From Athripsodes cinereus (Eukaryota; Arthropoda; Insecta; Trichoptera; Leptoceridae): 64,000 bases of DNA. Shown here in pieces: positions 10,553-20,879 of the stretch. The number at the start of each line of letters is the position of its first letter. The stretch's first letter is position 1. The notes beneath the pieces were generated by a model. That model was not told where the DNA came from, did not search any database, and saw only the letters and a list, made by a program, of their open reading frames with translations. Location of the stretch: contig OX388305.1 in NCBI GenBank assembly GCA_947579605.1, forward strand, positions 34,485,542-34,549,541, written 5' to 3'. The translations under genes and the position numbers were made by a program.

Positions 10553-10714
10553 AATTTAGGAAAAAAAAGGAACACTGTATAACTTTCACTAATTAATATA
10601 TTGCTTAGAAGCTTTTCGGACCTACGTCCATCCTCAGTAATAAGTCAGTTATAAGATATTTATTACTGAGGATGTAGGACGTAGGTCCGAAAAGCTTCTA
10701 AACAATATATTAAT

Positions 10715-11479
10715 AATTGACATCACATGTCACATAAGTGGGTTTTAAAAATAATGTTTAAATTGCAGAGGAGGTATCCAACCACTCAACTATTTGATGA
10801 TAGGAAGATTCTTTCTGTGAGACACCTATATATTAGGAAGGCTCTAGTGCAGTTTTACACAATTAGACAGGGTTGGAGGAGATCACAGCAAAATAGGGTC
10901 ACGAGACAGATGGTGTCATTTAGTTGTATCACTCCATTCAGATCTACAGTGTTCGGACAGCGGCAGTTTGTGTGGATGGCACCTAGACTGTTTAATATCA
11001 TGCCTCTAAAGATTAGAGAAATCACTGTTTTTGTTGAATTTTAAAGAGCATGTTTTGGGTGGGTGTCTGATCTGCCAATGGAGAGATTGCAGGATATCTT
11101 AGGATTTGTTCCATGATTTGTTTTGTGTTTTTGTGTTTTATGTAGGGTGATATACTTGTGTTGGTATGTGGTGTGGGATTTGTGATGTGTGTGGTTGAGT
11201 TGAGGGATGTGTTGTTTTTTTCTGGTTTTATATAGAGAAATGGTTTGTTTGTGTGTTGTTTCATGTATCGACAGTTTGTAGCAGTGTTTTTCTTGTTATG
11301 AATGTGATTGTGTTTAATATAGGAGATGAATGCTTTTTGTGATTGTGTATATGTTTCAGTATGATTGATATGTTTGTGAGATGTTTGCCTTAGAACAGGT
11401 TATACCTAGTTGGGCAGCATCAATGAAAATATGTATAAGATTTGTAATTTATTGGTGTAGTAAAAAAAATAAAAAAAAT
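10715..11479 (+). mobile_element. 5'-truncated Jockey-like LINE 3' end (J1)
   Basis: Coding remnant at the left, then about 430 bp of 3' untranslated sequence ending in an A-rich tail at 11461-11479. The last 140 bp (GGCAGCATCAATGAAAATAT region) recur in inverted orientation at 37729-37890. It lies in the right arm of a foldback element. Confidence 0.8.
10727..11044 (+). CDS. LINE reverse transcriptase C-terminal fragment
   Basis: 105 codons ending in a stop. The sequence has SVRHLYIRKALVQF near residue 30 and FGQRQFVWMAPRLFNIMPL near residue 80, the pattern found at the extreme C-terminus of Jockey/CR1-type LINE proteins. There is no catalytic domain, because the element is truncated. The methionine used as start is only a convenience of the frame. 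Confidence 0.7.
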   Translation: MSHKWVLKIMFKLQRRYPTTQLFDDRKILSVRHLYIRKALVQFYTIRQGWRRSQQNRVTRQMVSFSCITPFRSTVFGQRQFVWMAPRLFNIMPLKIREITVFVEF

Positions 11480-11629
11480 AGTGAAAGTTATACAGTGTTT
11501 CATTTTTTTATTACCTAAATTTACTTAATGAGTTAAAATTTTAATATTTCGTCCAAGTAAATTCACTTCTTCTCTGATCACTCGTGTACAAAAGAACTAT
11601 ATTTTTCAGTTACTTGTTAATTTATGTAC

Positions 11630-11820
11630 CTCTTAGAAAATCCAAGTGAGTATTGACCACATCATCTGGATTCGTTGCCAAAAACCTGGCACTCCACAGC
11701 GGATCACCATCCACAACTTCTCCAATGTGACAACTCAGCTGTGATGAGAATCCACCATCTAAGATGACTATTTCGCGTTCTTTCTGATGGTCTTCAACTT
11801 CTGGTTTCATTTTGAATCAC
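11630..11820 (-). CDS. Homocysteine S-methyltransferase, internal coding exon
   Basis: On the minus strand an acceptor (pyrimidine-rich tract ending TTATTTCAG at 11821-11829) precedes 10 bases of 5' untranslated sequence and an ATG at 11808-11810. The exon encodes about 60 residues with VILDGGFSSQLS (near residues 15-26) and DGDPLWSARFLATNP (near 35-49), the conserved N-terminus of homocysteine S-methyltransferases, which transfer a methyl group from S-methylmethionine (or S-adenosylmethionine) to homocysteine. It ends HLDFLR and a split codon (phase 1) at a donor AGAG|GTACAT (11629-11628). The family continues AGAD at that point, which fits a G|CN alanine codon. The cysteine cluster of the zinc site lies in later exons, none of which I can find down to base 1. 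This is the only host gene exon I can support. Confidence 0.85.
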
Positions 11821-12322
11821 CTGAAATAACGAAAAAGAAAATTCTTTATTAAAACTAATCTCTCACACAAAATAATAAAACCAATATGAAAAACATGGTT
11901 TAAAATAATAATATTATATTTTGAATACGAGTACGTAATGAAACTAATCATATTATACAAAATGTATTTCAAATTAGTTTAATTAAAGTTGTTGTAGATT
12001 TATTATTTTTACATGTAATTAATACGTAATTTCTCCCGTTTTTCGACGAACTTGGTTAAAATAACAAAGAAGGAAAATCAACTAAAAATCAGTTACTCGT
12101 TAGACTTAAGGTATGTTTAAGTTAACGATTTAATTAAAAACCTTTTTATTATGTATAGCAATTTGAACAAAGCGAAAAAAAAACTTTAAACAAGAAAATA
12201 CAACAGCAGACCGAAATGATTAAAATGTTGAGCTTATTTTTTAATAATACTCGTACTTTCACGAAGGGATGTAAAATAAAGAGAGGCTACCTATACGAGA
12301 AAGGTTCATGTAATCTATGTAT
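11821..12322. other. Probable first intron of the methyltransferase gene
   Basis: Because the exon at 11630-11820 has a 3' splice site within its 5' untranslated sequence, transcription must start further right, leaving this AT-rich stretch intronic. No promoter or upstream exon can be identified. Confidence 0.45.
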
Positions 12323-13213
12323 GAGGCATATAGTTCCAAACTCCGTTAAGTCTCACATATATCGATTTTGATATTTTCGTGCAATCCGATAATGCATGTG
12401 ATATTTAACCAAAATTAATTTTCGTTTCTGTTTAAATGCACTTAGATACTAAAATATATAAAAATGTAAAATGAAATAAAAGTTTGTTCCAAACTGCGTT
12501 AAGTCCATTGATGATTTTGTTTCAAACAAAGTTAAGTCCACAAGGTCGTTGAATCAACCAATCAGAGAACGAATTATAATAATGAATTCCAATATGGCTG
12601 CCATTATATTGGCATTTGCTTGTTCCGAAAACCATTAAATCCTTATGGAGATATCAAACTACGTTAAGTCCGAACTGTAAATAAATATATTTTGTGTTTA
12701 AACACTAATCTTAGTAGTTATTTATTAATCAATTAGAATTTTAAGCAATATTCTATAATAATTATTATAAATGAGGAAAATTTTTGAAGTAAAATAATTA
12801 AAGCACAATAGAAAAACATGTTACAAATGATGCTGTGCGCCGGCGCACCCAGCAGAGACCTGTAATCTCCGTAATATAGGAGAGACGATGGTCCTGGCTG
12901 GGACATATTTTGAGAATGCCTAATGATAGTTGGCCAAAAATAACACTGTTCTTCCGTCTGCAGGGGTTCCGTCGGCCCGGGCGTCCCTCTTTCACAATAC
13001 ACCGTTCCTATGACAACGATATCAGAGCGCAAGGAATGTCGTGGAAAGAGGTGACGCATTTGGCACAGAGACGCTCTGAATGGAGGAGGCTGGTTTCTGC
13101 CCTGTGCTCCCGAGAGGAGCGTTGAGGGCGATGATTAAGATGATGATGAGAAAAATGAGTTTTACTCAAAACTGACAAAAGTGGACTTAACGGAGTTTGG
13201 CACTATATGCCTC
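12323..13213. mobile_element. TIR element with internal iterons, invaded by a LINE
   Basis: Ends at 12323-12353 and 13183-13213 are inverted repeats (GAGGCATATAGTTCCAAACT on the left). The 17-bp unit CCAAACTCCGTTAAGTC at the left end recurs in direct orientation at 12489, 12523 and 12655, with a worn version near 12622, and inverted at the right end. Such iterons commonly serve as transposase binding sites. No transposase is seen, and a family B LINE piece (12830-13137) occupies the right half. Confidence 0.75.
12830..13137 (+). pseudogene. RTE-like LINE C-terminus, family B (copy 1)
   Basis: The frame reads WSWLGHILRMPNDSWPK, then RRPGRPSFTIHRSYDNDI and SEWRRLVSALCSREER before a TGA at about 13123-13125, followed by a GATGAT-type tail. 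A stop lies upstream of the WSWLGH motif. GRP-x-W and W-L-G-H are hallmarks of the C-terminal domain of RTE/CR1-like reverse transcriptases. It is a 5'-truncated dead copy. Near-identical pieces lie at 25667-25916 (minus) and 27617-27825 (plus). Confidence 0.8.
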
Positions 13214-13879
13214 GTATATTACCTACATACATATTATTATTAACATTCTGTATGTAGACTGTAGAACATGGTGCGGTCATTTACACGTAGCGAACCTCTA
13301 CCAACAATAAACACTTTGAGATAACACAATTACTTTTACATTCCTTGTTTACATAATAAAATTCAAAATTTCTTCATTTTTTTACCACATTTGTGCTTTT
13401 CAGGCGAGGATTTTGTTTATTTAATATAAAAAAGTTTCAAAATTTTGACGAAACCAAACTTTATTACATTCAACATTAAAAATACATTCAGAATTTAAAA
13501 CAAATAAACAATTCTAAATTTGAGGGAGTCAATTATGTTTCACTGTTTATTTGTAAATAAATTATTGTTATTGTAAAATGTGTACTTATCCATAAGTAAA
13601 ATATTTGAATTTTTAAATTATTTGACATTTGAAATATTGTTCTTGAAAATGTTGAGCCCAATAAGCGACTGATTCTCAAATAAATATAATAACTTTTTTA
13701 TTCGGAAAACTTTGTACTTTATTTTTACTCCTATTGTATTTAGTAACCACTAGCATCAGTAGGTGTAAAAGAATTAGTTATAATAGAGTAAATAGAAACA
13801 AATAAGAAAATTATCTGTTAATTTATATAATTTACAGCCCAACCAGCTTTTGCAGTACAATACAAAACATACTATTTTT
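13214..13879. other. AT-rich stretch, nothing recognised
   Basis: No exon, RNA gene or named repeat is visible on either strand. Confidence 0.4.
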
Positions 13880-14043
13880 TCTCATATATCTGGGTTTTGT
13901 TATAAACCCAAATACAACCTTAGGTATACACCTTTCACAGTAAGCTAAAAGCTTGCGTCTTGAAACGGGAGTTTGCTGGTACCTGGGATCGAACCACGCA
14001 CCCCCTGTGCACAAGGTCGAGACTTTACCTCCAGGCTACCAAA
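13880..14043 (-). mobile_element. tRNA-derived SINE, copy 4
   Basis: Same family in reverse orientation, tRNA-like head at the right end (GGTAGCCTGGAGGTAAAG, then GGTTCGATCCC on the minus strand). The body carries a small TAGGTA insertion at about 13921-13926. Confidence 0.85.
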
Positions 14044-15245
14044 TAATAAAAAAAAAACATGAAAACAAAGCCTACAAAAAATAATTTTCGAACAAACCCG
14101 CTCATAGCACGTATCTTCAAAATTACTCAATTAGGCAATCATTGACTTTAACATAGTACCTAACTATATATAACCCATAAAAAAATAATTAAAAAAACAT
14201 ACCTATAACTATAGAAAAATAATTATTTTATCACGCTAATCTTGAGACATCAATTATAAAATAATTCGTATACTTTTCACAAGATAATTTTACAGATTAA
14301 TTTCAAAATATTATAAAGAAAAGATAAATGTGAGATTTCTAAATATAATATAGAAAAGATAAATGTGAGATGGTGAATAGCTAGCTTGCCTAATTTTGTA
14401 TGACTAAAACGAAATTGACTGAATAAATTAAACGTATATAATAAATTCGGGTATCTGTAAGTTGTCCGTGATTTAATTATGTATTTGAACCCGAGTTGTA
14501 TACTTTCTATACCTTGATTTGGCTCCTGTAATCATACAGTAAAAAATTGTTATACGAGTAGGTATCTACCTTTTCATCAATATTACCTATTTTAAATAAA
14601 TTCTTTGAAGTTTATTTCTCGTGATAGACGTGTTTTTAGCACAATAGATTTTTTCTCACCTCATTTTTCAGACATTCCAAAGTTTTTTTGTCACTATTCT
14701 ATTTACGACACAACGAAGGAAAGTTTGGGTAGAAAGTCTTTCTTTAGATTTATTTTATATTTACGTGCATTTTTTTATACACAAATAAACTTCTTCTCTT
14801 ACTGCCGAATTGCCCCGTAGCAGTTTGATAGAAAAGGGTTTTCACGGGTATATGTATTTGCCTTGTGTCTTTTTTTTTATTTCGAGAAAATCTTCCAAGA
14901 AATTGGAATTCTAGTTTTTCTTCTATTTTGTTTACGTATATAACGGCGTAGAGGAAAACATGATATGGGACGCGTCGATAATAATATCAAATGGAAAATA
15001 CTGGGTACGATGTGATAGAAAAGGAAACATTATGTTTCGTTTATAGAAATGAAAGCTTACCATTGATATGGGTCAATTTGCACCTTTGTAAATATTATTA
15101 TTTCTATACAGCGCATTGTATGTAACATTCATCAAAATATTTGCAATTCACGGTTGAAAGAAATGGTGCTCGGAAATGTGGCCGTCCCAGAATCAATCCA
15201 GGACGTACACGTATTGAGCACATTGAATAGAAGAGTTAACAACAG
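14044..15245. other. AT-rich stretch; short imperfect tandem repeat
   Basis: GAAAAGATAAATGTGAGAT occurs twice, near 14319 and 14353. An open frame of 71 codons at 14605-14820 has no family resemblance. Nothing else is recognised. Confidence 0.4.
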
Positions 15246-15445
15246 TGGGCCTAGTCAAAACACATTTAAGCGTTACGTTTTCGTTTCGTTTTCGTTCAAA
15301 CGCGGACGACGTTGCGAGAACGCGTCAATTTTTGGAGCTAAAATACACAAGTAGTTCCAAAAATTGACGCGTTCTCGCAACCTCGTCTTGTTTGAACGAA
15401 AACGAAACGAAAACGTAACGCTTAAATGTGTTTTGACTAGGCCTA
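15246..15445. mobile_element. Near-perfect foldback, 95-bp arms
   Basis: Arms 15246-15340 and 15352-15445 are inverted repeats with only a few mismatches, around an 11-bp loop. The outer end is GGGCCTAGTCAAAACACATT, and the arms contain the CpG-rich GCGAGAACGCGTCAATTTTT. CAG flanks both sides and could be a 3-bp duplication. It has no coding capacity and would form a very stable hairpin if transcribed. Confidence 0.85.
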
Positions 15446-15523
15446 CAGGAATTGTATGTTATGATTTTTTTGACACAATTGGATGTCGGGAACTGGATTT
15501 TACTTACTAGAAGTGTAGATGTC

Positions 15524-15901
15524 AATCATATTTTGAACCGCTCTAGATGAATCATTCCAATTGATCACATTCACTGATAGTTAACCTATTTGAAAAGGTA
15601 TCAACTATTTAACAAAAATTGAACTATATATACCTACAACTTCCAAAAATTTCAAGTCATGTGATAAGCATGACACAGAGGAATTGGGAATGTTACCTAG
15701 GTTTAAAAAGTACTCTTAACCAAGCCTTGAGTCGATTCATAAGCGTCGAGACTCTGTGTTGTGCACTCCTTAAGGAAGTTCACATTATGTATGTGTGTCA
15801 TATACAACAAACATACCTAGTTAATACCTATTCAAATAAGTTGACTATCAGTGAATGTGATCAATCGGAATGATTAATCTAGAGTGATTCAAAATATGAT
15901 T
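15524..15901. mobile_element. 378-bp TIR element carrying the core cassette
   Basis: Arms 15524-15602 and 15823-15901 are inverted repeats of about 78 bp with a handful of mismatches (outer end AATCATATTTTGAAC). The interior holds, inverted, the cassette of 2432-2562 (15660-15787). The arms have no similarity to those of the other cassette-bearing element at 4247-4512. Confidence 0.8.
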
Positions 15902-15939
15902 AATAGGAATTGTATTACAGTGACGGAAACAAAAAGTAC

Positions 15940-16032
15940 ATATATTCGAGGATAGGATTAAGTGGGACTAGATCCCTTCTGCCCACCTCGCAAGGAAAGC
16001 GGCGAGGCGAAATGGTGATGGTGATGATGATC
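15940..16032 (+). repeat. Possible LINE 3' tail
   Basis: A GC-richer block (CTGCCCACCTCGCAAGG) leads into GGTGATGGTGATGATGAT, the kind of microsatellite that ends RTE-like insertions here. Coding content is too short to classify. Confidence 0.4.
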
Positions 16033-17106
16033 AAAATATTTTTTTGGGAATAATTTGTCGAATATTTGCGATGTAAATTTCACCGTAACCACTATATGGT
16101 GTATGGTGGAGTTCCTTCTGTTCGTAATAACATTATGTTTTATAGACTCTTTTGCAAGACTGTTTGTTTAAATTTCATTCGCTGTAGATCTATAAAATTC
16201 TCCCCCTAATTTCAATTCATTAAAATAAAACATTAAACATATACTGCAAATATCTTAATATTTTAGTATCTTAACTTAATTTATTTCATAATTACCAAAT
16301 TAAGACGTATAAATGTCTTATTTCACATTACTTCTCTCAAATAAATGATACTGAGTCTTCCAATTTACATAATAAAATAACTATTTTAAGGTTTGGTTGT
16401 TTTACAAACATCATTTTAATGTCAGCAGTATAATTTGCTCTGTTTTATGGTTTTTTTATTTCACCTGAAAACCTCGCTTTGAAGATTGTGAAAAAACTTT
16501 TATAAATCAATAAAATATTTGTGAAAAACACATCACTGAGTATGTAAATAATCGTCAGTTATTTTATTATTTCATATTAAACATTTAATTTTTTGCATTT
16601 CAGCCATTACCCAAATAATTACCCAATCGTTTTCTATAAAATCTTTTATTTAGTTAGTAACTTTTTTTCTGGGCCTTTTACTTGTAAATATTATACATAA
16701 TTTTTATAATATACACAAACAGTATTACGAATTGTGGACACACACAACATAATAAATATAGACAATAAAACTAGAAACCACAAATGAATAATAAATATAC
16801 ACGGTTTACAATTTTATACATAGTTTAAATGATGTGAAATTTTGTAGGTTTTATTTTATGTCAATTTGATATTTACTATTAAATATTCAGTATGAAATAT
16901 TTTGAACAAAACATGTGGGATGTCAGATAATACAAGTTATTTAAAACATATGTCAAAAAGTTAAAAATTAAATAGTAAAAATGTTTGTTTGCGAGGGATG
17001 GAAGATGCGACAAGGATATCGAAAGAAGAAAAGTGGCCGGTGCTAGGATTAACTGTGCACTTCAGTCCCATTGTCAGTAATGACTATGTGTCGAACATGG
17101 CAGAAT
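16033..17106. other. AT-rich stretch, nothing firm
   Basis: Mostly low-complexity AT. A short open stretch at about 16981-17106 (plus strand) is more balanced in composition but has no recognisable motif and runs into the hAT copy. Confidence 0.35.
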
Positions 17107-17552
17107 CAGTGATGTGAGAAGAGAAAATTCTCCATAGAAATTTCTCGAGAACGAGAAATTTCTCCTCTGATGGAAGAGAAATTTCTCTTCATAATTTTTC
17201 TTAGTGGTATTATGACCTTCCGCCCAGTATCTACACTTCGCAGCCAACCTGATTGATCCAAAAATTTGTGGGGCTGATTAAGGCCCAAATCAGAGGTTAT
17301 TAACATTTTTTTCCATGTACGTACCTGCAACTTTTTTTAAACTTAAATATGGGCATGTTTTTTCTATGTAGGTACCTAACATTTTTTGTTTCCATAATTA
17401 ATTGTATCCATATTGGTGATAAATTGTCTCAACATTTTTACATTGTTATTGATTGATTGAATTAAGTATTTTTTGTTATGTAAATGTTAAATAAACAGCT
17501 GTTAAATAAAAAATAAAAAAAATTCTCCGAAAATTCTCTACTTCGAGAAATT
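17107..17552 (+). mobile_element. hAT-like element, truncated copy
   Basis: This matches, in opposite orientation, the complete element at 37615-38291: it begins CAGTGATGTGAGAAGAG and shares GGGCATGTTTTTTCTATG, CCTCTGATGG-like and ATTCTCCGAAAATTCTC stretches. The far end stops at CGAGAAATT, where a family A LINE remnant begins. Internal sequence shows no transposase. Confidence 0.75.
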
Positions 17553-18018
17553 ATGTATGCAAGCAAAACGTGGACATGGTTGAAAAGGGACGAAAGTGGA
17601 ATAAATGCTGTGAAGATGAGATCGCTGAGGAGGATGGTTGGTATAATGTTGCGTGATAGAGTGAGGAATGAGGATATTTAAAGAATGAGCAGATGCAAGA
17701 GGAGTGTTGTGGATTGAATGCGTGTAAATAAATTGAGATGGTTTGGTCATGTGGAACGAATGGAAGAGGAGTGATTGACAAAAAGGATATACGTGTTTGA
17801 AAGGAGGGGTGTGAAGAAGCGCGGGCGTCCGAGAACTACATGGTTTGAACATGTAGAATAAATTCTCAAGGACGGCCGTGTATTGAGTAAGAGAAATCGA
17901 CGTGAGTGCATGAGAAATAGTATGAATATAGAAGAAGCGAAAGAAGTATGTCAGGATAGATCTATATGGCGTTCCGTTCTCTATGCCTACCCCACTTGGG
18001 ATACGGCATTAGATAGAA
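17553..18018 (+). pseudogene. RTE-like LINE C-terminus, family A (copy 1)
   Basis: The frame starts SKTWTWLKRDESGINAV and continues through RVRNEDI, WFGHVER, RGRPRTTWFEHVE and WRSVLYAYPTWDTA. Four in-frame stops (two TGA, two TAA) interrupt it. The intact counterpart is at 59401-59898. Other family A pieces are at 25330, 36020, 38808, 46243 and 51905. Confidence 0.8.
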
Positions 18019-18472
18019 AAAAAGCTTAAAATGTGTAATGTTAGTGGAGCACCCGTGGGAATGTGAATAAATATATAAAAGTCAAGAAAAGCGAGATATA
18101 AAATATTATACATAAGTGGTCAATATAATAGAAATATCAAAAAGTACATAACAATTTATAATTATCAATATAGTATCAATTCATGAGGGTAAAAACAATA
18201 AACCGAAAAAAACTAAATAACAAATAAAATAACTATACAATAGATAAAAAAAGTAAACAATGAACTAAAAAAATTATGGGTTAGTCAAAAAATAACATTA
18301 CTGTCATTATTAATAGTATCGTTAGTTGAACGACCTCATGAAATAGTAATTAAACAATGCTATAAACATAATATCCGTATAATGAAAATGTAACACAGTA
18401 CTACTGTGTCAATGGTTAGGCAGAACGAACAGTAAACAACACTTAACAATAAGTAAGTGCCTCGTATATATA
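18019..18472. other. AT-rich spacer, nothing recognised
   Basis: A-rich sequence between the family A LINE remnant and the mariner element. No feature is seen. Confidence 0.4.
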
Positions 18473-19398
18473 CACGGTGCGGCAGAAAAGTAATGAGACT
18501 GATTTTTTATTTACCAAAGTATTTATTTTTTTCAAACATCAATATTATCCCCTTCAAAGTAGTTCCTTTGGACAGCTACACACCGATGGAGACCTTGTTC
18601 CCACTGTTGGTAGCAGCGCTGGAAGTCTTCAACCGGTATGGTCTTCAGCATGTCCGTTACACTCTTTTGAATGTTTTTCAAAGTCCCGAAATGACGTCCT
18701 TTGGGGACATTTTTCAGTTAAGGGAAAAAAAAGTTACAGAAACTGAAGTCAAATGAAAAAAGAGGCTAAGGAACCACAAAGATGCCTTTTAAAGTCGAAA
18801 ATCTTGAGAAATCCTTCTGTTCAATTCTGACGCTTTTCGGCATCATTTTGGCACAGACCTTTCGCATTTGCAAACGTTCAGCCAAAATTTGATGAATGGT
18901 AAATGTGTTCAACTTTAATTGTTCACTAAACATTCTTATTGTTAAACGGTAGTCTGATCTCACAAGAGTGTTCACACGCTCGATGTTTTCGTCGGTTTTC
19001 GAAAATGAAGGCTTCTTTTAACGGTGTTTATCATCAACATGTTTTCTATCTTCCAAAAATGATTTGTGCCAGCGAAAAACTTAAGCTCGCGATAAACAAT
19101 GTTCCCCGTAAGCCTGTTTTAACTTTTCGAACGTAACACTTACCGATTCTCCAAGCATAACATAAAATTTAATGGCACAATGTTGCTCCAGATTCTGTTA
19201 TTTAATTTTCCGTGACGCACAACGAAAACATACCTTCACTAATAGCAGTCCTGAAATTCTCATAGTCAACGGAATGAGGTGAAACTCACACTGAGGTATG
19301 AGAGAATATTGATGTACGTGCTCTATCAAGGACAACAGCGCAGTATCACCAAATCGCTTGCAGTGTTGCCAGTCTCATTACTTTTCTGCCGCACCTTG
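18473..19398 (-). mobile_element. Mariner transposon with deleted catalytic core
   Basis: Terminal inverted repeats of about 29 bp (inner part GTGCGGCAGAAAAGTAATGA) differ at one base and are flanked by TA (18471-18472, 19399-19400). Total length is 926 bp against about 1.3 kb for a complete mariner. Transposase sequence lies on the minus strand in two pieces with the middle missing. Confidence 0.9.
18532..19060 (-). pseudogene. Mariner transposase pseudogene
   Basis: The N-terminal half includes SKTDENIERVNTLVRSD, LTIRMFSEQLKLN and MRKVCAKMMPKSVRIEQK, the helix-turn-helix region preceding the catalytic domain. It then jumps, via frameshifted sequence near 18730-18790, to the C-terminus: GRHFGTLKNIQKSVTDMLK, FQRCYQQWEQGLHRC and NYFEGDNIDV, ending at 18532-18534. 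The aspartates of the DD34D triad, normally between these parts, are absent, and a stop lies near the start. It cannot transpose by itself, but its termini look intact, so it could be mobilised by a related enzyme. Confidence 0.9.
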
Positions 19399-19552
19399 TA
19401 ATTATCTAGTACACATAGCAACACTAATGCTAACAATAACCATATCTAGATCAAAATAATTATGTTTGAGTTGTCTCAAATTATCGCTGAATAATATTTT
19501 TGTCGATGTGCGATATACAGATATATACGAGTATATCGCACACGACCTAGTC

Positions 19553-19772
19553 CATTGATTCCCAAAGTGGTCCACGTTGGTTGGCGTGATAAAAAAAATG
19601 GGGGTTAACGATTCGTAAGCGGGAGGTCCACGAACATGTAAATGGTTTCAATATAATTTTCACATTTTTTGTCGAGTTTTGGAAATATGGTAGAAATGAA
19701 GCTGCAGGGAGTTCACCGGAATCAGCAAGATTTTTAAAGAGGTCTTTGAGAAAAAAAGTTTGTGAACCTTTG
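19553..19772. mobile_element. hAT-type MITE (short copy)
   Basis: Ends CATTGATTCCCAAAGTGGTC and, inverted, GTGAACCTTTG, matching the longer element at 55273-55778, whose ends are CAGTGATTCCCAAAG and GGGAACCTCTG. The flanking 8-mers (ACCTAGTC, ATTTAGTA) are only partly alike, so the duplication is decayed. About 290 bp of the interior is missing relative to the other copy. Confidence 0.75.
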
Positions 19773-19929
19773 ATTTAGTATTAAACTAATACGTGCATAT
19801 ATATATAATACATATTCAATATACAGTGACTTCACAGGTTACTTCTAAATGTGGAAAATGTGATAAAAATAATTTGATGATTCCATATCGAACATAAAAT
19901 CTGGGAATAAGAAACGAAATAAATAAACA

Positions 19930-20085
19930 AATGTTTTATTCTACTATGCGATTTATTCACGAGAAAGACGTTTGTCGTCTTGTTGAGACTTTGTCAATCT
20001 TGACAACTGGATTGACAATGTCCTAACAAGACGAAAGACGTCCGGAATTCTGCTACCCAAACGCGGACACAGTGAACACTTAACT
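19930..20085. repeat. Hairpin repeat shared with 50.8 kb
   Basis: GTTTTATTCTACTATGCGAT and CACGAGAAAG are followed by an imperfect hairpin (about 19967-19999 with 20009-20042, GACGTTTGTCGTCTTGTT). The right flank GGAATTCTGCTACCCAAACG is found inverted at about 50785-50815, beside a second copy of the left flank. It is an unclassified dispersed repeat. Confidence 0.55.
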
Positions 20086-20110
20086 GGGAATAAGAGGTTA
20101 AATTCCCGCT

Positions 20111-20879
20111 GTCAACTTTGTCAACTTTAACGGTGTGACCAAATTACTAAGTGTGAGGGTTTAATACAAACCTAGATAATAATTTTTCTAATGATGCTAT
20201 GTATGTATAACACGCGTAAAACACAATTGCATAAAAATAATGTCAAAAATATATCGACGGTCTTCCACAACTCAACTAATCGGCATGTCTTATATTATTC
20301 GAGAAACAATAACCGTTTTTGTAATTTTGGTATATTTATAATATGATATAACAAAAGTGAAATGTATTAAATAATTATCGCACTGTTAGAGACATTATGT
20401 TGTTTTTGTTCAGATCAATAGTTAATTTTTTTTTTAATATTTATTTGTGGAATTAAAAATACGTACGTCTGTGGAATTGAGTTGATTTTATGAATTCAAT
20501 AATAATCAAAATTTTCGAAACTTTCGACTTGTTGATGCGTGGAATTAGACCGTCGATATATTATAATACGAGTAAGTAGTAGTAATTCCCGTCATTTCAT
20601 TTCTTTCATATCACACAATTTTCCGAATACCAAACGAGACTTGTCATGTTGACCGATAATAATATATGTAATAGTAGGAACATGGGTAGGTACTCAATCA
20701 TACCTCCCCGCTACCATCCGCACTCTACCTCTTCGGTCATATATTGATACTAAAATAAATATTTTTTATCATCTACTCTTGCCTGATGATATCGGTCAAG
20801 GGAGAACATACTGTGTGGAAAATTTAAGCTAATTCAATCCGTTCACGATCCAAAATGGACAGGAATTAATAACTTATTA
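20111..20879. other. AT-rich stretch, nothing recognised
   Basis: No exon, RNA or repeat assigned. Confidence 0.4.

Larger units (their letters stand above)
10553..11520. mobile_element. Foldback element split by a LINE insertion
   Basis: The left arm runs 10553-10643. Its inverted partner starts at 10660, runs to 10714, then resumes at about 11480 with GTGAAAGTTATACAGTGTTT and ends near 11520. The interruption at 10715-11479 is a LINE 3' end. Without it the arms would be about 95 bp around a short loop. The arms contain CTTTTCGGACCTACGTCC. Confidence 0.85.

Noticed and set aside
16981..17106. A coding exon or upstream part of the family A LINE
   Set aside because: The 42-codon open stretch has no motif shared with the family A protein or any host gene and is not bounded by convincing splice sites.
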